NCBI GenBank assembly: GCA_964586175.1
Contig: CAZPGL010000003.1
Span: 51,339 to 115,338, forward strand
Reading direction: 5' to 3'
Source: CAZPGL01 sp964586175
GTDB taxonomy: Bacteria; Actinomycetota; Acidimicrobiia; Acidimicrobiales; MedAcidi-G1
Length of the DNA: 64,000 bases
The notes under the pieces are model-generated. The model saw nothing but the letters and a program-made list of their open reading frames with translations, searched no databases and was not told where the DNA came from. Below are positions 1 through 7,584 of this stretch, in pieces (the stretch's first letter is position 1; each line of letters opens with the position of its first letter). A program made the position numbers and the translations under genes.

Positions 1-296
1 ATGGCGTGCATGCCGGACAGGCAGGCCCGGTTGAGCAGGGTGGACGGCACGGTCAACGGGACCCCGGCATCGGCGGCGGCCCGGCGGGCCGGGACCTGTC
101 CGGTGCCGGCGGCGACCACGTTGCCGAGGTAGGCGAAGTCGACGTCGCCGGGGGTGAGGTTCGAACGCTCGATGGCGGCCGCTACCGCGTGGGCGCCCAG
201 GTCGGTGGCCGACAACCCCGACAGGTCGCCCTGGAGACGGCCGATGGGGGTGCGGGCGCCGGCGAGGATGACGATCGAGGACTCGTTCGCGGACAT
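1..296 (-). CDS. Acetyl-CoA acetyltransferase (thiolase), N-terminal part
   Basis: This is the first 98 residues of a thiolase; the rest lies beyond the window edge. Thiolases join or cleave acyl-CoA and acetyl-CoA in beta-oxidation and related pathways. The start reads MSANESSIVILAGARTPIGR, the usual thiolase N-terminus, and the NRACLSGMHA segment near residue 90 carries the nucleophilic cysteine. The ATG has a GGAG sequence six bases upstream. A TAGCGT box at 323-328, overlapping the stop of the upstream ABC transporter gene, could be its -10 element. The downstream acyl-CoA genes fit a fatty-acid or steroid degradation role, but the substrate cannot be told from this part. Confidence 0.9.
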   Translation of the reverse strand, partial: MSANESSIVILAGARTPIGRLQGDLSGLSATDLGAHAVAAAIERSNLTPGDVDFAYLGNVVAAGTGQVPARRAAADAGVPLTVPSTLLNRACLSGMHA

Positions 297-325
297 GGCG
301 GCTCCAAGTCGATGGAGCCCTGACG

Positions 326-2242
326 CTAACCGGTGGCCGACGATGTATGCCCGTTCGGGCCGGAGGAGTCGATGGGGTTCTCACGCACCAGGGTCCTCCA
401 CAGGTCGGCGTACAGGCCTCCGGCGTCGCGGAGAGCCTGGTGCCGCCCCCGCTCAACGATCCGTCCGCCGTCGAGCACCACGATCTCGTCGGCGACGACC
501 ACGGTGGACAACCGGTGGGCGATCACGACTGACGTTCGACCGGCCAGCGCCCCGACCAGCGCCTCCTGGACCAAGGCCTCGTTCTCGGTGTCGAGGTGGC
601 TGGTGGCCTCATCCAGGATCACGATCTGCGGGTCCTTCAACAGCAGCCGGGCGATGGCCAGGCGCTGTTTCTCACCGCCGGAGAGCCGGTAGCCCCGTTC
701 GCCGACGACGGTGTCGTAGCCGTCGGGCAGGGCCCGGATCACGTCCAGGATGCGGGCGGCCCGGCAGGCGTCGTCGAGCTCGGTGTCGGTGGCGCCGGGC
801 CGGGCGTACCGCAGGTTGGCGCCGACCGACTCGTGGAACAGGTGCGGATCCTGGCTGACCACGCCGATCCCGGCCCGCAGGCCGTCCTGGGTGAGGGTGC
901 GTAGGTCGTGCCCGTCGATGGAGACCGCCCCGTCGGTGACGTCGTAGAGGCGGGGGATGAGCGACACCAGCGTGCTCTTGCCGGCGCCCGATGGGCCGAC
1001 GACGGCGACCAGTTGGCCGGGTTCGACGACCAGGTCGATGTCGTGGAGAACCAGCGCTTCTTCGTCAACGTCACCGCCAGCGCGATGCGGGTCGGTCTCA
1101 AGCGACGCCACCGAGGTCTCGGATGCCATGGGGTACCGGAAGGACACGTGGTCGAATCGGAGGCGGCCGGCCAACTCCAGGCTGCGGGGGTCGACGGCAT
1201 CGGGGGCGTCGGCCACCGGGTTGGGGGCGTCGAGTACCTCGAACACCCGCTCGAAGGACACGAACGCCGACATCAGGTCCACCCTGGCGTTGGTGAGCTG
1301 GGCGAGAGGGCCGAACAGTTGGGCGACCAGCACACCCATGGAGGCCAGGGTGCCGATGGTGATGGCGCCGTCGATGGCCAGCGACCCACCGAGCCAGTAG
1401 ACGCCGGCGGTGCCGAGGGCGCCAAGCAGCGTCAGGGCGATGATGAACGTGCGGCTGTAGAGGGCGTTGCGGATCCCGATGTCGCGGACCCGGTCAGCAC
1501 GAACGGCGAAGCCGTCCCGTTCCTCGTCGGGGCGCCCGAACAACTTGGCCAGCTGGGCGCCGGCCACGTTGAATCGCTCGGTCATGGTGGCATTCATCGA
1601 GGCGTTGAGGTTCATGCCCTCGCGGGTGATGTCGGCGACCATGCGTCCCACCCTCCGGGCCGGCAGCACGAACAAGGGGAGCAGCACGAGGGCCAGCAAT
1701 GTGATGCGCCACTCGAGGATGAACAGCGTGATGAGGGTGGTGGCCGCGGTGATGGCGTTGGAGACGACGGTGCCGAGGGTGCCGGTGAGGGCCCGCTGGG
1801 CGCCGATGACGTCGTTGTTGAGCCGACTGACCAGGGCTCCGGTCTGGGTGCGGGTGAAGAACGAGAGCGGTAGCCGCTGCACGTGGTCGAACAGGGCGAC
1901 CCGTAGATCGAAGATGAGGCCCTCGCCGATGCTCGACGACCAAAACCGCTCGGCGAAGGACAACACGGCCCCGGCCAGGGCAGCCCCGACGATGAGGAGG
2001 CCGAGCACGGTCAGCCGGCCCCGGTCGCCGGCCGGGATGGCGTCGTCGATGATCTCGCGGAACAACAGGGGCGGCACCACACCGAGCAGTGAGGACAGGA
2101 CGACCGTGACGAGGAATCCGGCGATCCGGGAGCGGTAGGGGCGGGCGAATCCCCACACCCGCCGTCGGGTGTCGGCGCCGAGGCGGGCAGGCGGGCTGCC
2201 CTGGAAGGACATCGAGTGGAGCATCCCCATCGGCGAGGTCAT
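326..2242 (-). CDS. ABC exporter, fused permease and ATPase
   Basis: A 638-residue half-transporter of the MsbA/multidrug exporter type, expected in the cytoplasmic membrane as a dimer. The N-terminal half (about 35-310) has six hydrophobic segments. The C-terminal nucleotide-binding domain shows Walker A GPSGAGKST at 416-424, the signature LSGGEKQR at 520-527 and Walker B VILDEATS at 541-548. An acidic, poorly conserved insert lies at about 370-395, just before the ATPase core. The ATG at 2242 is preceded by TAGGCT with a 7-base gap, so a leaderless start is likely. It is divergent from the CoA-transferase and upstream of the thiolase. The exported substrate is unknown. Confidence 0.93.
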   Translation of the reverse strand: MTSPMGMLHSMSFQGSPPARLGADTRRRVWGFARPYRSRIAGFLVTVVLSSLLGVVPPLLFREIIDDAIPAGDRGRLTVLGLLIVGAALAGAVLSFAERFWSSSIGEGLIFDLRVALFDHVQRLPLSFFTRTQTGALVSRLNNDVIGAQRALTGTLGTVVSNAITAATTLITLFILEWRITLLALVLLPLFVLPARRVGRMVADITREGMNLNASMNATMTERFNVAGAQLAKLFGRPDEERDGFAVRADRVRDIGIRNALYSRTFIIALTLLGALGTAGVYWLGGSLAIDGAITIGTLASMGVLVAQLFGPLAQLTNARVDLMSAFVSFERVFEVLDAPNPVADAPDAVDPRSLELAGRLRFDHVSFRYPMASETSVASLETDPHRAGGDVDEEALVLHDIDLVVEPGQLVAVVGPSGAGKSTLVSLIPRLYDVTDGAVSIDGHDLRTLTQDGLRAGIGVVSQDPHLFHESVGANLRYARPGATDTELDDACRAARILDVIRALPDGYDTVVGERGYRLSGGEKQRLAIARLLLKDPQIVILDEATSHLDTENEALVQEALVGALAGRTSVVIAHRLSTVVVADEIVVLDGGRIVERGRHQALRDAGGLYADLWRTLVRENPIDSSGPNGHTSSATG

Positions 2243-2255
2243 GGCGGCGAGCCTA
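2243..2255 (-). promoter_or_regulatory. Leaderless -10 box for the ABC exporter
   Basis: TAGGCT (minus strand) at 2250-2255 lies 7 bases before the ATG at 2242. Confidence 0.55.
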
Positions 2256-2300
2256 CGAAGGCCGTGACCACGATCACCGGGCCCAAGGTTGGAACTTGAC

Positions 2301-2315
2301 CTGACGGTCCGTCAG
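2301..2315. promoter_or_regulatory. TetR-like operator palindrome
   Basis: CTGACGG-T-CCGTCAG is a perfect 7-base inverted repeat around one base. It overlaps the predicted -10 box CAGAAT (2313-2318) of the CoA-transferase gene and lies in the divergent region with the ABC exporter. Its size and TGAC/GTCA ends resemble TetR-family operators; a repressor here would block transcription of the CoA-transferase. The regulator is not identified. Confidence 0.5.
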
Positions 2316-2325
2316 AATCATGGGC

Positions 2326-3561
2326 ATGGCAGCGAACACTCCTCTGGCCGGGCTCACCGTCATCGAAAGCTCCCTGTTGGGGCCGGGGCAGGTGGCCACC
2401 TTCCTGGCCGACCTGGGCGCTGACGTCATCAAGGTCGAGCCACCGGCCGGCGACTACATCCGGCAGATGACCTGGCCCATCGTCGAGGGCACGTCGCTGC
2501 TGCACCTCCACACCCACCGAGGTAAGCGCAGCATCGCCATCGACTTGAAGGACCCTGATGGCAAGGCCATCTACGAGGATCTGGTACGAGGCGCCGACGT
2601 GGTCGTGGAGGCGATGCGCCCCGGGTCACTCGACAAGCTGGGTCTCGGATACGACGACCTGAAGGCCATCAACCCGAAGATCGTGTTCTGCACCCTGTCC
2701 GGTTACGGCGCCACCGGCCCGTACAAGGACATGCCCAGCCATGGCATCGCCTACGACACGTGGGCCGGGCTCGTCGATCCCATCGTCGACGACGACGGCT
2801 TCACCCGCATTCCCGTGCTCCCCAATGTCGGCATCAACGTCGGGCCGATGGTCGCCGCCCTGGGCATCCTGGCCGCCGTGATCGCGGCCCGCGAATCTGG
2901 CGAGGGTTCGACCCTCGAGGTTGCCCAGTCCGACGCTGCCGCATACATGGACTGGTACCGCATCGAAACGTACCGGGCCTACGAGCGCCCTGAGGACGTG
3001 GTGACCGGCAACGCCGCTGACGACTACGAGCGTCGGGCCCCTGGCCTGGCCGGCATGTGGGAGGGCGTCCGGTACCAGATCTACGAGGCAGTTGACGGCC
3101 ACGTGCTGTTCATGGCGTCCGAGCAGGCCTTCTGGCGCAACTTCTGCGAGGGCGTCGACCGCATGGAACTGTTCGAGCGGTGGCCTGGGTCGAAGTACGC
3201 CGACCACGCCCGTCACAACACCGAGATGCAGGTCGAGCTCAAAGCCATTTTCGCTTCGAAGACGTGTGCCGAGTGGCTGGCCTTCGCGGACGAGTTCAAC
3301 ACGCCGATCGCTCCGGTCAACACCCCCAAGACGGTCGCCGACGACCCGCAGTTCCAGAGCCGCATGCCGTTCTACGGCATCGACGCCGTCGGAGCCGAAC
3401 AGCTTCCCCTGCCGGTTTACCTCGGGGGCGAACTGCCGCCGACGCCGACGATGGCACCGGAGATCGGCGAGCAGACCGACGACGTGCTCGCCGGCCTGGG
3501 TTACGACGCCGAGCGCATCGCCGCCCTGCGCGCCGCCGGCACCGTCGGCCCCCGCTCCTGA
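2326..3561 (+). CDS. Family III CoA-transferase (CaiB/BaiF type)
   Basis: A 411-residue member of the CaiB/BaiF/formyl-CoA transferase family, which moves CoA between carboxylic acids and acyl-CoAs through an aspartyl intermediate. The N-terminus has the family pattern LAGLTVIESSLLGPG and LADLGADVIKVEPP, then GKRSIAIDLKDPDG and CTLSGYGATGPY. The best start is the ATG at 2326, because a CAGAAT box lies 7 bases upstream; an in-frame ATG at 2320 is the alternative. A palindromic operator-like site overlaps the promoter. Neighbouring thiolase, hydratase and acyl-CoA ligase genes support a role in acyl-CoA catabolism. The acid used is not known. Confidence 0.92.
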   Translation: MAANTPLAGLTVIESSLLGPGQVATFLADLGADVIKVEPPAGDYIRQMTWPIVEGTSLLHLHTHRGKRSIAIDLKDPDGKAIYEDLVRGADVVVEAMRPGSLDKLGLGYDDLKAINPKIVFCTLSGYGATGPYKDMPSHGIAYDTWAGLVDPIVDDDGFTRIPVLPNVGINVGPMVAALGILAAVIAARESGEGSTLEVAQSDAAAYMDWYRIETYRAYERPEDVVTGNAADDYERRAPGLAGMWEGVRYQIYEAVDGHVLFMASEQAFWRNFCEGVDRMELFERWPGSKYADHARHNTEMQVELKAIFASKTCAEWLAFADEFNTPIAPVNTPKTVADDPQFQSRMPFYGIDAVGAEQLPLPVYLGGELPPTPTMAPEIGEQTDDVLAGLGYDAERIAALRAAGTVGPRS

Positions 3562-3586
3562 CCCGGGCGTTCCCGCGCACCCTGAG

Positions 3587-3690
3587 CCGACCTGCAGGAT
3601 GGGGCCTGTCCCCCCGCTGCAGGTTCTGCCGATATTTCGCGCCCCTCCGCCCCGACCTGCAGGATGGGGCCTGTCCCCCCGCTGCAGGTT
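3587..3690. terminator. Two identical hairpin repeats between convergent genes
   Basis: A 39-base unit occurs twice without mismatch, at 3587-3625 and 3652-3690. Each copy folds: ACCTGCAG pairs with CTGCAGGT (3590-3597 with 3617-3624), and inside it GGGG pairs with CCCC around CCTGT. The element sits between two convergent genes, and its last base is the first base of the minus-strand stop codon. A bidirectional terminator is the simplest reading. No poly-T tract follows. The GGGGGACAG core (minus strand) recurs at 31425 and 48896. Confidence 0.6.
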
Positions 3691-4307
3691 CAGCGGATGA
3701 GGGTGAGGGCCGTCCAGTCCTCGAAGGTGATCTCGTGGTCGACGGTGAGCGGGGCGTACCAGCCGGCCACCTCGGCCGACCGCCCCGTCGGGACGCCGCT
3801 CACCACGAGACGGCCGCCCACCCGGGCCAGGACCGCCTCGTGGACCTGCTCGTGGACCGCCGGCAACAGGTTGGCCAGCACCAGGTCGAACGTGCCGGGC
3901 ACGTCGGCAACCGGGGTCGTCGAGGCCTCCACCGTCACGTCGTTGGCCGCGGCGTTGAACAAGGTCCAGGCCACGGCATCGGGATCGACGTCGACCGCCG
4001 TCACCGACGACGCACCGGCCCTGGCCGCGCACACCGCCAGCACCCCGGAACCGCACCCCACGTCCAGTATCGAGGCGGCCCCGCCGATCAGGCGGTCCAA
4101 CTCGTGGAGGGCCAGCGCCGTCGTCACGTGACCCCCGTGCCCGAACGTCGGGCCGGGGTCGATGCATACCTGGAGCCGACCCACCCCCTCGGTCCACGGC
4201 TGGTGGATGCCGAACCGCCCGACCACCGTGACCTCCATGCGGGCCCGCTCGGCCACCGCCCAACGCGGGATCGGCGTCGGACCCGGTGGTGCGTCGGAGG
4301 GGTCCAT
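3690..4307 (-). CDS. PrmA-like SAM-dependent methyltransferase
   Basis: A 205-residue class I methyltransferase related to ribosomal protein L11 methyltransferase (PrmA). The SAM loop is ILDVGCGSGVLAVCAARAGA; the acidic strand follows as TAVDVDPDA, and the PrmA-like motif is LVLANLLP. It is shorter than typical PrmA (about 290 residues) and seems to keep only a short N-terminal part ahead of the catalytic domain, so the protein substrate is uncertain. ATG 4307 is chosen because it starts 10 bases after the upstream amidohydrolase stop; longer versions would overlap that gene. Probably cotranscribed with the two amidohydrolase-fold genes. Confidence 0.82.
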   Translation of the reverse strand: MDPSDAPPGPTPIPRWAVAERARMEVTVVGRFGIHQPWTEGVGRLQVCIDPGPTFGHGGHVTTALALHELDRLIGGAASILDVGCGSGVLAVCAARAGASSVTAVDVDPDAVAWTLFNAAANDVTVEASTTPVADVPGTFDLVLANLLPAVHEQVHEAVLARVGGRLVVSGVPTGRSAEVAGWYAPLTVDHEITFEDWTALTLIR

Positions 4308-4317
4308 CCCGACCCGC

Positions 4318-5226
4318 CTACACGTCGAGGCCGAGCACCCGGGCCGCGTTGTCCCGCAGAAACTTCGGCCACACGTCGTCGTTGAACGGCACGTCGACCA
4401 TCTCGGCGAAGATGCGGTCCAGCGACAGGCCCATCGGGAAGTAGCCGGCATAGATGATCTTGTCGGCGCCCCGGGTGTTGGCGTAGTCGATGATGGCCTT
4501 CGGGTAGTACTTGGGAGCGAAGGCCGACGTCGAGTAGTGCAGGTTGGGCCACTTGATCATCAACTTGACGATCAGGTCCTCCCATGGCTCGCAGCCATGC
4601 CGGGTCACGAACGTCAACTCCGGGAAGTCGTACATCACCCGGTCGATGAGCTCGACGTGTTGTGGGGCGAACGGCACCCGCGGGCCGGGGATGCCTGCAC
4701 AGCAGAACACGGGGAGGCCCAGCTCGCAGCACACGGCGTAGATGGCGTACATCTTCGGGTCGTCGATCGGGACCTGCGGGTTGCGGCCGCACGGGAAGGC
4801 GGTGACCGCCTTCAGCCCCGACTCGGCGTGCAGGCGCCGGATGGTGCGCACCGACCCCATGACGTCGTTCGGGTCGGGCTCGTGCGACGGGATGAACCGG
4901 TCGGGGTGCTCCTCGACCATTGACCGGGCCTCGGACTTGCCATCGCCGATACCGACCATGGCCATGGCCACGTTGTTGCGGTCCATGAACGGCAACAGCA
5001 GCTCGGCCCCCTGCGGTGGTTCGGCCGGTTCGCCGGTGTCGCTCCCGCCCCCGCGGGCCTGGTCGGAGAACGGCACGTCCTTGAACATGTACTGGGCCGG
5101 GAAGTTCATGCCTTTCGAGTCGGCGTCCTTGATGCCGGTGAGGTTGGCGTAGTTCAGCTTGGCGTTGGGTCCGGCACGCGAGCCCATCATCGTGTCGATC
5201 ACGCCGATGTCGGTGGGGTAGGGCAT
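4318..5226 (-). CDS. Amidohydrolase-fold protein lacking metal ligands (copy 1)
   Basis: A 302-residue member of the amidohydrolase 2 (PF04909-like) group. The family's N-terminal DxHxH metal site is replaced by IDTMMG, and the C-terminal aspartate region reads YAGYFPMG instead of a GSD-type motif; TRHGCEPW keeps one histidine. Ordinary zinc-dependent hydrolysis or decarboxylation is therefore doubtful. It is closely similar to the next gene upstream. The ATG at 5226 has GAGGAG nine bases before it and follows the upstream stop by one base (TGACATG), so the two are translationally coupled. Similar proteins often sit beside acyl-CoA genes in Actinomycetota, but no function is assigned. Confidence 0.85.
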   Translation of the reverse strand: MPYPTDIGVIDTMMGSRAGPNAKLNYANLTGIKDADSKGMNFPAQYMFKDVPFSDQARGGGSDTGEPAEPPQGAELLLPFMDRNNVAMAMVGIGDGKSEARSMVEEHPDRFIPSHEPDPNDVMGSVRTIRRLHAESGLKAVTAFPCGRNPQVPIDDPKMYAIYAVCCELGLPVFCCAGIPGPRVPFAPQHVELIDRVMYDFPELTFVTRHGCEPWEDLIVKLMIKWPNLHYSTSAFAPKYYPKAIIDYANTRGADKIIYAGYFPMGLSLDRIFAEMVDVPFNDDVWPKFLRDNAARVLGLDV

Positions 5227-5227
5227 G

Positions 5228-6115
5228 TCAGGCGACTCCTCGGTCCGCTTCATCATGCCCGCCGAGGCGGAACACCCGCACCGCGTTGTCGCGCAGGAAC
5301 CGGGGCCACACGTGGTCGGCCAGGGGCAGGTCGTCGAGTTCGGCCATGATGCGGTCGAGGGTCAGGCCCATCGGGTAGTAGCCGGCATAGATGATCTTGT
5401 CGGCGCCCCGGGTGTTGGCGTAGTCGATGACGGCCTGCGGGTAGTACCTCGGGGCGAACGCCGACGGCATGTAGTGGAGGTTCGGCCACTTGAGCATCAG
5501 CTTGACGGCCAGCGCCTCCCACGGTTCCGCACCATGGCGCATCACGAGGCGCAGGTCGGGGAAGTCGTAGCAGACCCGGTCGAGGTGCTCGACGTGCTGG
5601 ACGCCGCTCGGGAACCGGGGCCCGGCGATCCCGGCGTTGACGATGCAGGCGACGTCCAGTTCGACGCACGTGGCGTACACCGGGTACATGGCCGCCTCGG
5701 CGATGCCGATCTGGGGCATCAGGCCACTGGGGAACACCGAAGCGGCCCGGATGTCGTGCTCGGCATGGGCTTCCCGCAGACGACGGACCGCACCCATGAC
5801 GTCGGTGGGGTCGACCTCCACGGCGTGGTACACCCGCCCCGGATGACGGGCCGCGGCCTCGATCGACCGTTCGCCCAACCCGAACAGACCGATGGCCACC
5901 CCGTGCCGGTCCATGGCGGCGAACGTGACAGCCACCGGATCTTCGCCGTCGGCGGCGTCCGGGGTTTCGCCGAACATGTACTGGGCCGGGAATTGGAATC
6001 CCCGGGACTCCTCGTCCTTGAGGTTGCGGCGCAGGTACTCGAAGGTGGCCCGCTTGTCCTCGTAAGGGAAGCCGATCATCAGGTCGACGACCCCGATGTC
6101 ACGCGGCCGGGCCAT
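5228..6115 (-). CDS. Amidohydrolase-fold protein lacking metal ligands (copy 2)
   Basis: A 295-residue paralogue of the downstream gene, with the same order of motifs: VVDLMIG where DxHxH is expected, MRHGAEPW in the middle, NLHYMPSAFAPRYYPQA, then YAGYYPMGLTLDRI and FLRDNAVRVF near the end. The two proteins are most alike over the last 120 residues. The start is ATG 6115; a longer reading frame reaches further but would cross the divergent SDR gene. It heads a probable three-gene minus-strand unit with copy 1 and the PrmA-like methyltransferase. A regulatory or non-hydrolytic role is possible; that is inference. Confidence 0.85.
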   Translation of the reverse strand: MARPRDIGVVDLMIGFPYEDKRATFEYLRRNLKDEESRGFQFPAQYMFGETPDAADGEDPVAVTFAAMDRHGVAIGLFGLGERSIEAAARHPGRVYHAVEVDPTDVMGAVRRLREAHAEHDIRAASVFPSGLMPQIGIAEAAMYPVYATCVELDVACIVNAGIAGPRFPSGVQHVEHLDRVCYDFPDLRLVMRHGAEPWEALAVKLMLKWPNLHYMPSAFAPRYYPQAVIDYANTRGADKIIYAGYYPMGLTLDRIMAELDDLPLADHVWPRFLRDNAVRVFRLGGHDEADRGVA

Positions 6116-6161
6116 ACCCCATCTTCTGCGCCCGACCGGGCAGGCGGCAAACCAGCGGCGC

Positions 6162-6173
6162 GAGACTGGGCCG
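6162..6173 (+). promoter_or_regulatory. Leaderless -10 box for the SDR
   Basis: GAGACT at 6162-6167 lies 6 bases before the ATG at 6174. The 58-base region to 6115 must also hold the promoter of the divergent amidohydrolase unit, for which I see no clear box. Confidence 0.45.
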
Positions 6174-6965
6174 ATGCAGCAGCAGACCGACCGCCTGACC
6201 GCGTTGAGCCGCTCGGTGGCCGACGCGGTGGTCCTCATCACCGGCGCCGGCTCGGGTATCGGCCGAGCCACCGCCCATCTGTTCGCCGACGAGGGAGCCC
6301 GGGTGGCCGTCACCGACCGCGACGCCGCCCACGCAGTGGCGGTGGCCGCCGAGATCGACACCGTCGGCGGTGCGGCCCGGGCGTGGCAACTCGACGTCAC
6401 CGACGCCGCGGCCGTCGAGCGGGTGACCGCCGAGGTGGCGGCGTGGGGCGGCCGCCTCGACGTGCTGGTCAACAACGCCGGCATGGCGGCCGGCACCCCC
6501 ATCGACGACGAGGCCCACGACACGGCCTGGGACCTCGCCCTCGACGTCATGGTCACCGCCCACACCCGCACCATCCGCGCTGCCCTGCCCCATCTGCGTG
6601 ACGCACCGGCCGGGCGGATCGTCAACATCTCGTCCACCGAGGGGGTCGGCGGCTCGGCGGGCATGGCCGCCTATACGGCGGCCAAGCACGCCGTGGTCGG
6701 GCTCACGAGGGCCCTGGCCGTCGAGTTGGGCGAGACCGGCATCACGGTGAACGCGGTGGGCCCCGGCCCCATCGACACCGCGCTGACCGCGTCGATCCCC
6801 GACGACATGAAGACCCGGTTCGCCCGCCGCCGGGTGCCGGTGCGCCGCTACGCCCAGCCCGAGGAGGTGGCCCACGGCATCCTCCACCTGGCCCTGCCGG
6901 CGTCGTCCTACATCACCGGCCACCTACTGATGGTCGACGGCGGCATGACCATCAAGAACAACTGA
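6168..6965 (+). other. Reading-frame boundary note for the SDR transcript
   Basis: If the SDR mRNA is leaderless it should span about 6174 to the 6971-6990 hairpin; the GAGACT box at 6162-6167 ends just before this interval. Confidence 0.3.
6174..6965 (+). CDS. Short-chain dehydrogenase/reductase
   Basis: A 263-residue classical SDR that oxidises an alcohol or reduces a ketone with NAD(P). TGAGSGIG at 23-30 binds the cofactor; NNAG is at 100-103; Ser 153/154 with Tyr 167 and Lys 171 (YTAAK) form the catalytic set. An aspartate at the end of the second strand (TDRD) favours NAD over NADP. ATG 6174 was chosen over upstream starts because a GAGACT box lies 6 bases before it and the protein then begins just ahead of the Rossmann fold. 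It is convergent with the MaoC gene. The substrate is unknown; the context suggests a hydroxyacyl or steroid-like compound. Confidence 0.92.
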   Translation: MQQQTDRLTALSRSVADAVVLITGAGSGIGRATAHLFADEGARVAVTDRDAAHAVAVAAEIDTVGGAARAWQLDVTDAAAVERVTAEVAAWGGRLDVLVNNAGMAAGTPIDDEAHDTAWDLALDVMVTAHTRTIRAALPHLRDAPAGRIVNISSTEGVGGSAGMAAYTAAKHAVVGLTRALAVELGETGITVNAVGPGPIDTALTASIPDDMKTRFARRRVPVRRYAQPEEVAHGILHLALPASSYITGHLLMVDGGMTIKNN

Positions 6966-6970
6966 GCGGC

Positions 6971-6990
6971 ACCGGGGCCGCGGGCCCGGT
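6971..6990. terminator. Hairpin between convergent SDR and MaoC genes
   Basis: ACCGGGGCC pairs with GGCCCGGT (one bulged G) around GCG. It lies between the two stop codons, so it could end both transcripts. Confidence 0.45.
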
Positions 6991-7454
6991 CAGCCCTGGA
7001 ACAGGGTCAGGGCGTCGTAGAGCACCGAGGGCACCTCGTTGCCCTCGACGTGGATGGCCACCTGGGTGGCGACCAGGGTGCCCTTCTTGTGTTCCCGCAC
7101 CTCCTTGAGGCGGCTGCGGGCCCGTACCGTCGAGCCGGCCGGCACCGGGGCGAGGAAGCGCAGGCCGTCGGCTCCGTAGTTCACCGCGTTGCGGTAGCCG
7201 GTGATCTGGACCTGGTCGGAGCGGTTGATCGACGCCACCAGGCTGAGGGTGAAGAACCCGTGGGCGATGGGGCCACCGAACGGCCCGGCGTTCGCCCGCT
7301 CGACGTCGACGTGAATCCACTGGTGGTCGCCGGTCAGCTCGGCAAAGCCGTTGATCTTGTCCTGGGTCATGTGGAACTCGGGTCCCCACCCGCTCCACTC
7401 CTCGCCGCAGGCGGCACGCAGGGCGTCGAGGTCGTCGAAGGCGATCTGGGTCAT
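6990..7454 (-). CDS. MaoC-like acyl-CoA hydratase/dehydratase
   Basis: A 154-residue hot-dog-fold protein of the MaoC/R-specific enoyl-CoA hydratase group, which adds water to enoyl-CoA or the reverse. The hydratase 2 pattern is seen as TGDHQWIHVDVERA (about 52-65), with the catalytic Asp/His pair, followed by FGGPIAHGFFTLSL. The length is normal for the single-domain form. ATG 7454 is preferred to GTG/ATG codons upstream because GGGAG sits eight bases before it and TQIAFDDL is a natural beginning. It is divergent from the first acyl-CoA ligase and may act in the same pathway. Confidence 0.9.
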   Translation of the reverse strand: MTQIAFDDLDALRAACGEEWSGWGPEFHMTQDKINGFAELTGDHQWIHVDVERANAGPFGGPIAHGFFTLSLVASINRSDQVQITGYRNAVNYGADGLRFLAPVPAGSTVRARSRLKEVREHKKGTLVATQVAIHVEGNEVPSVLYDALTLFQG

Positions 7455-7584
7455 GTGGGTTCTCCCGGTTTCGGTGCTGGGGTTCACGGTGCCCCCCGTC
7501 GGGCCCGCCCGGCAAGTCGGGCGCCCCGGCCGCCGTCTAGGGTCGTCCGCCGAGCACGACCAGCGACGCCGACAGGGAGCACGA

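Noticed and set aside
2626..4263. A 545-codon minus-strand frame opposite the CoA-transferase
   Set aside because: It spans two real genes and an intergenic repeat and has a low-complexity Gly/Arg-rich protein; a shadow frame.
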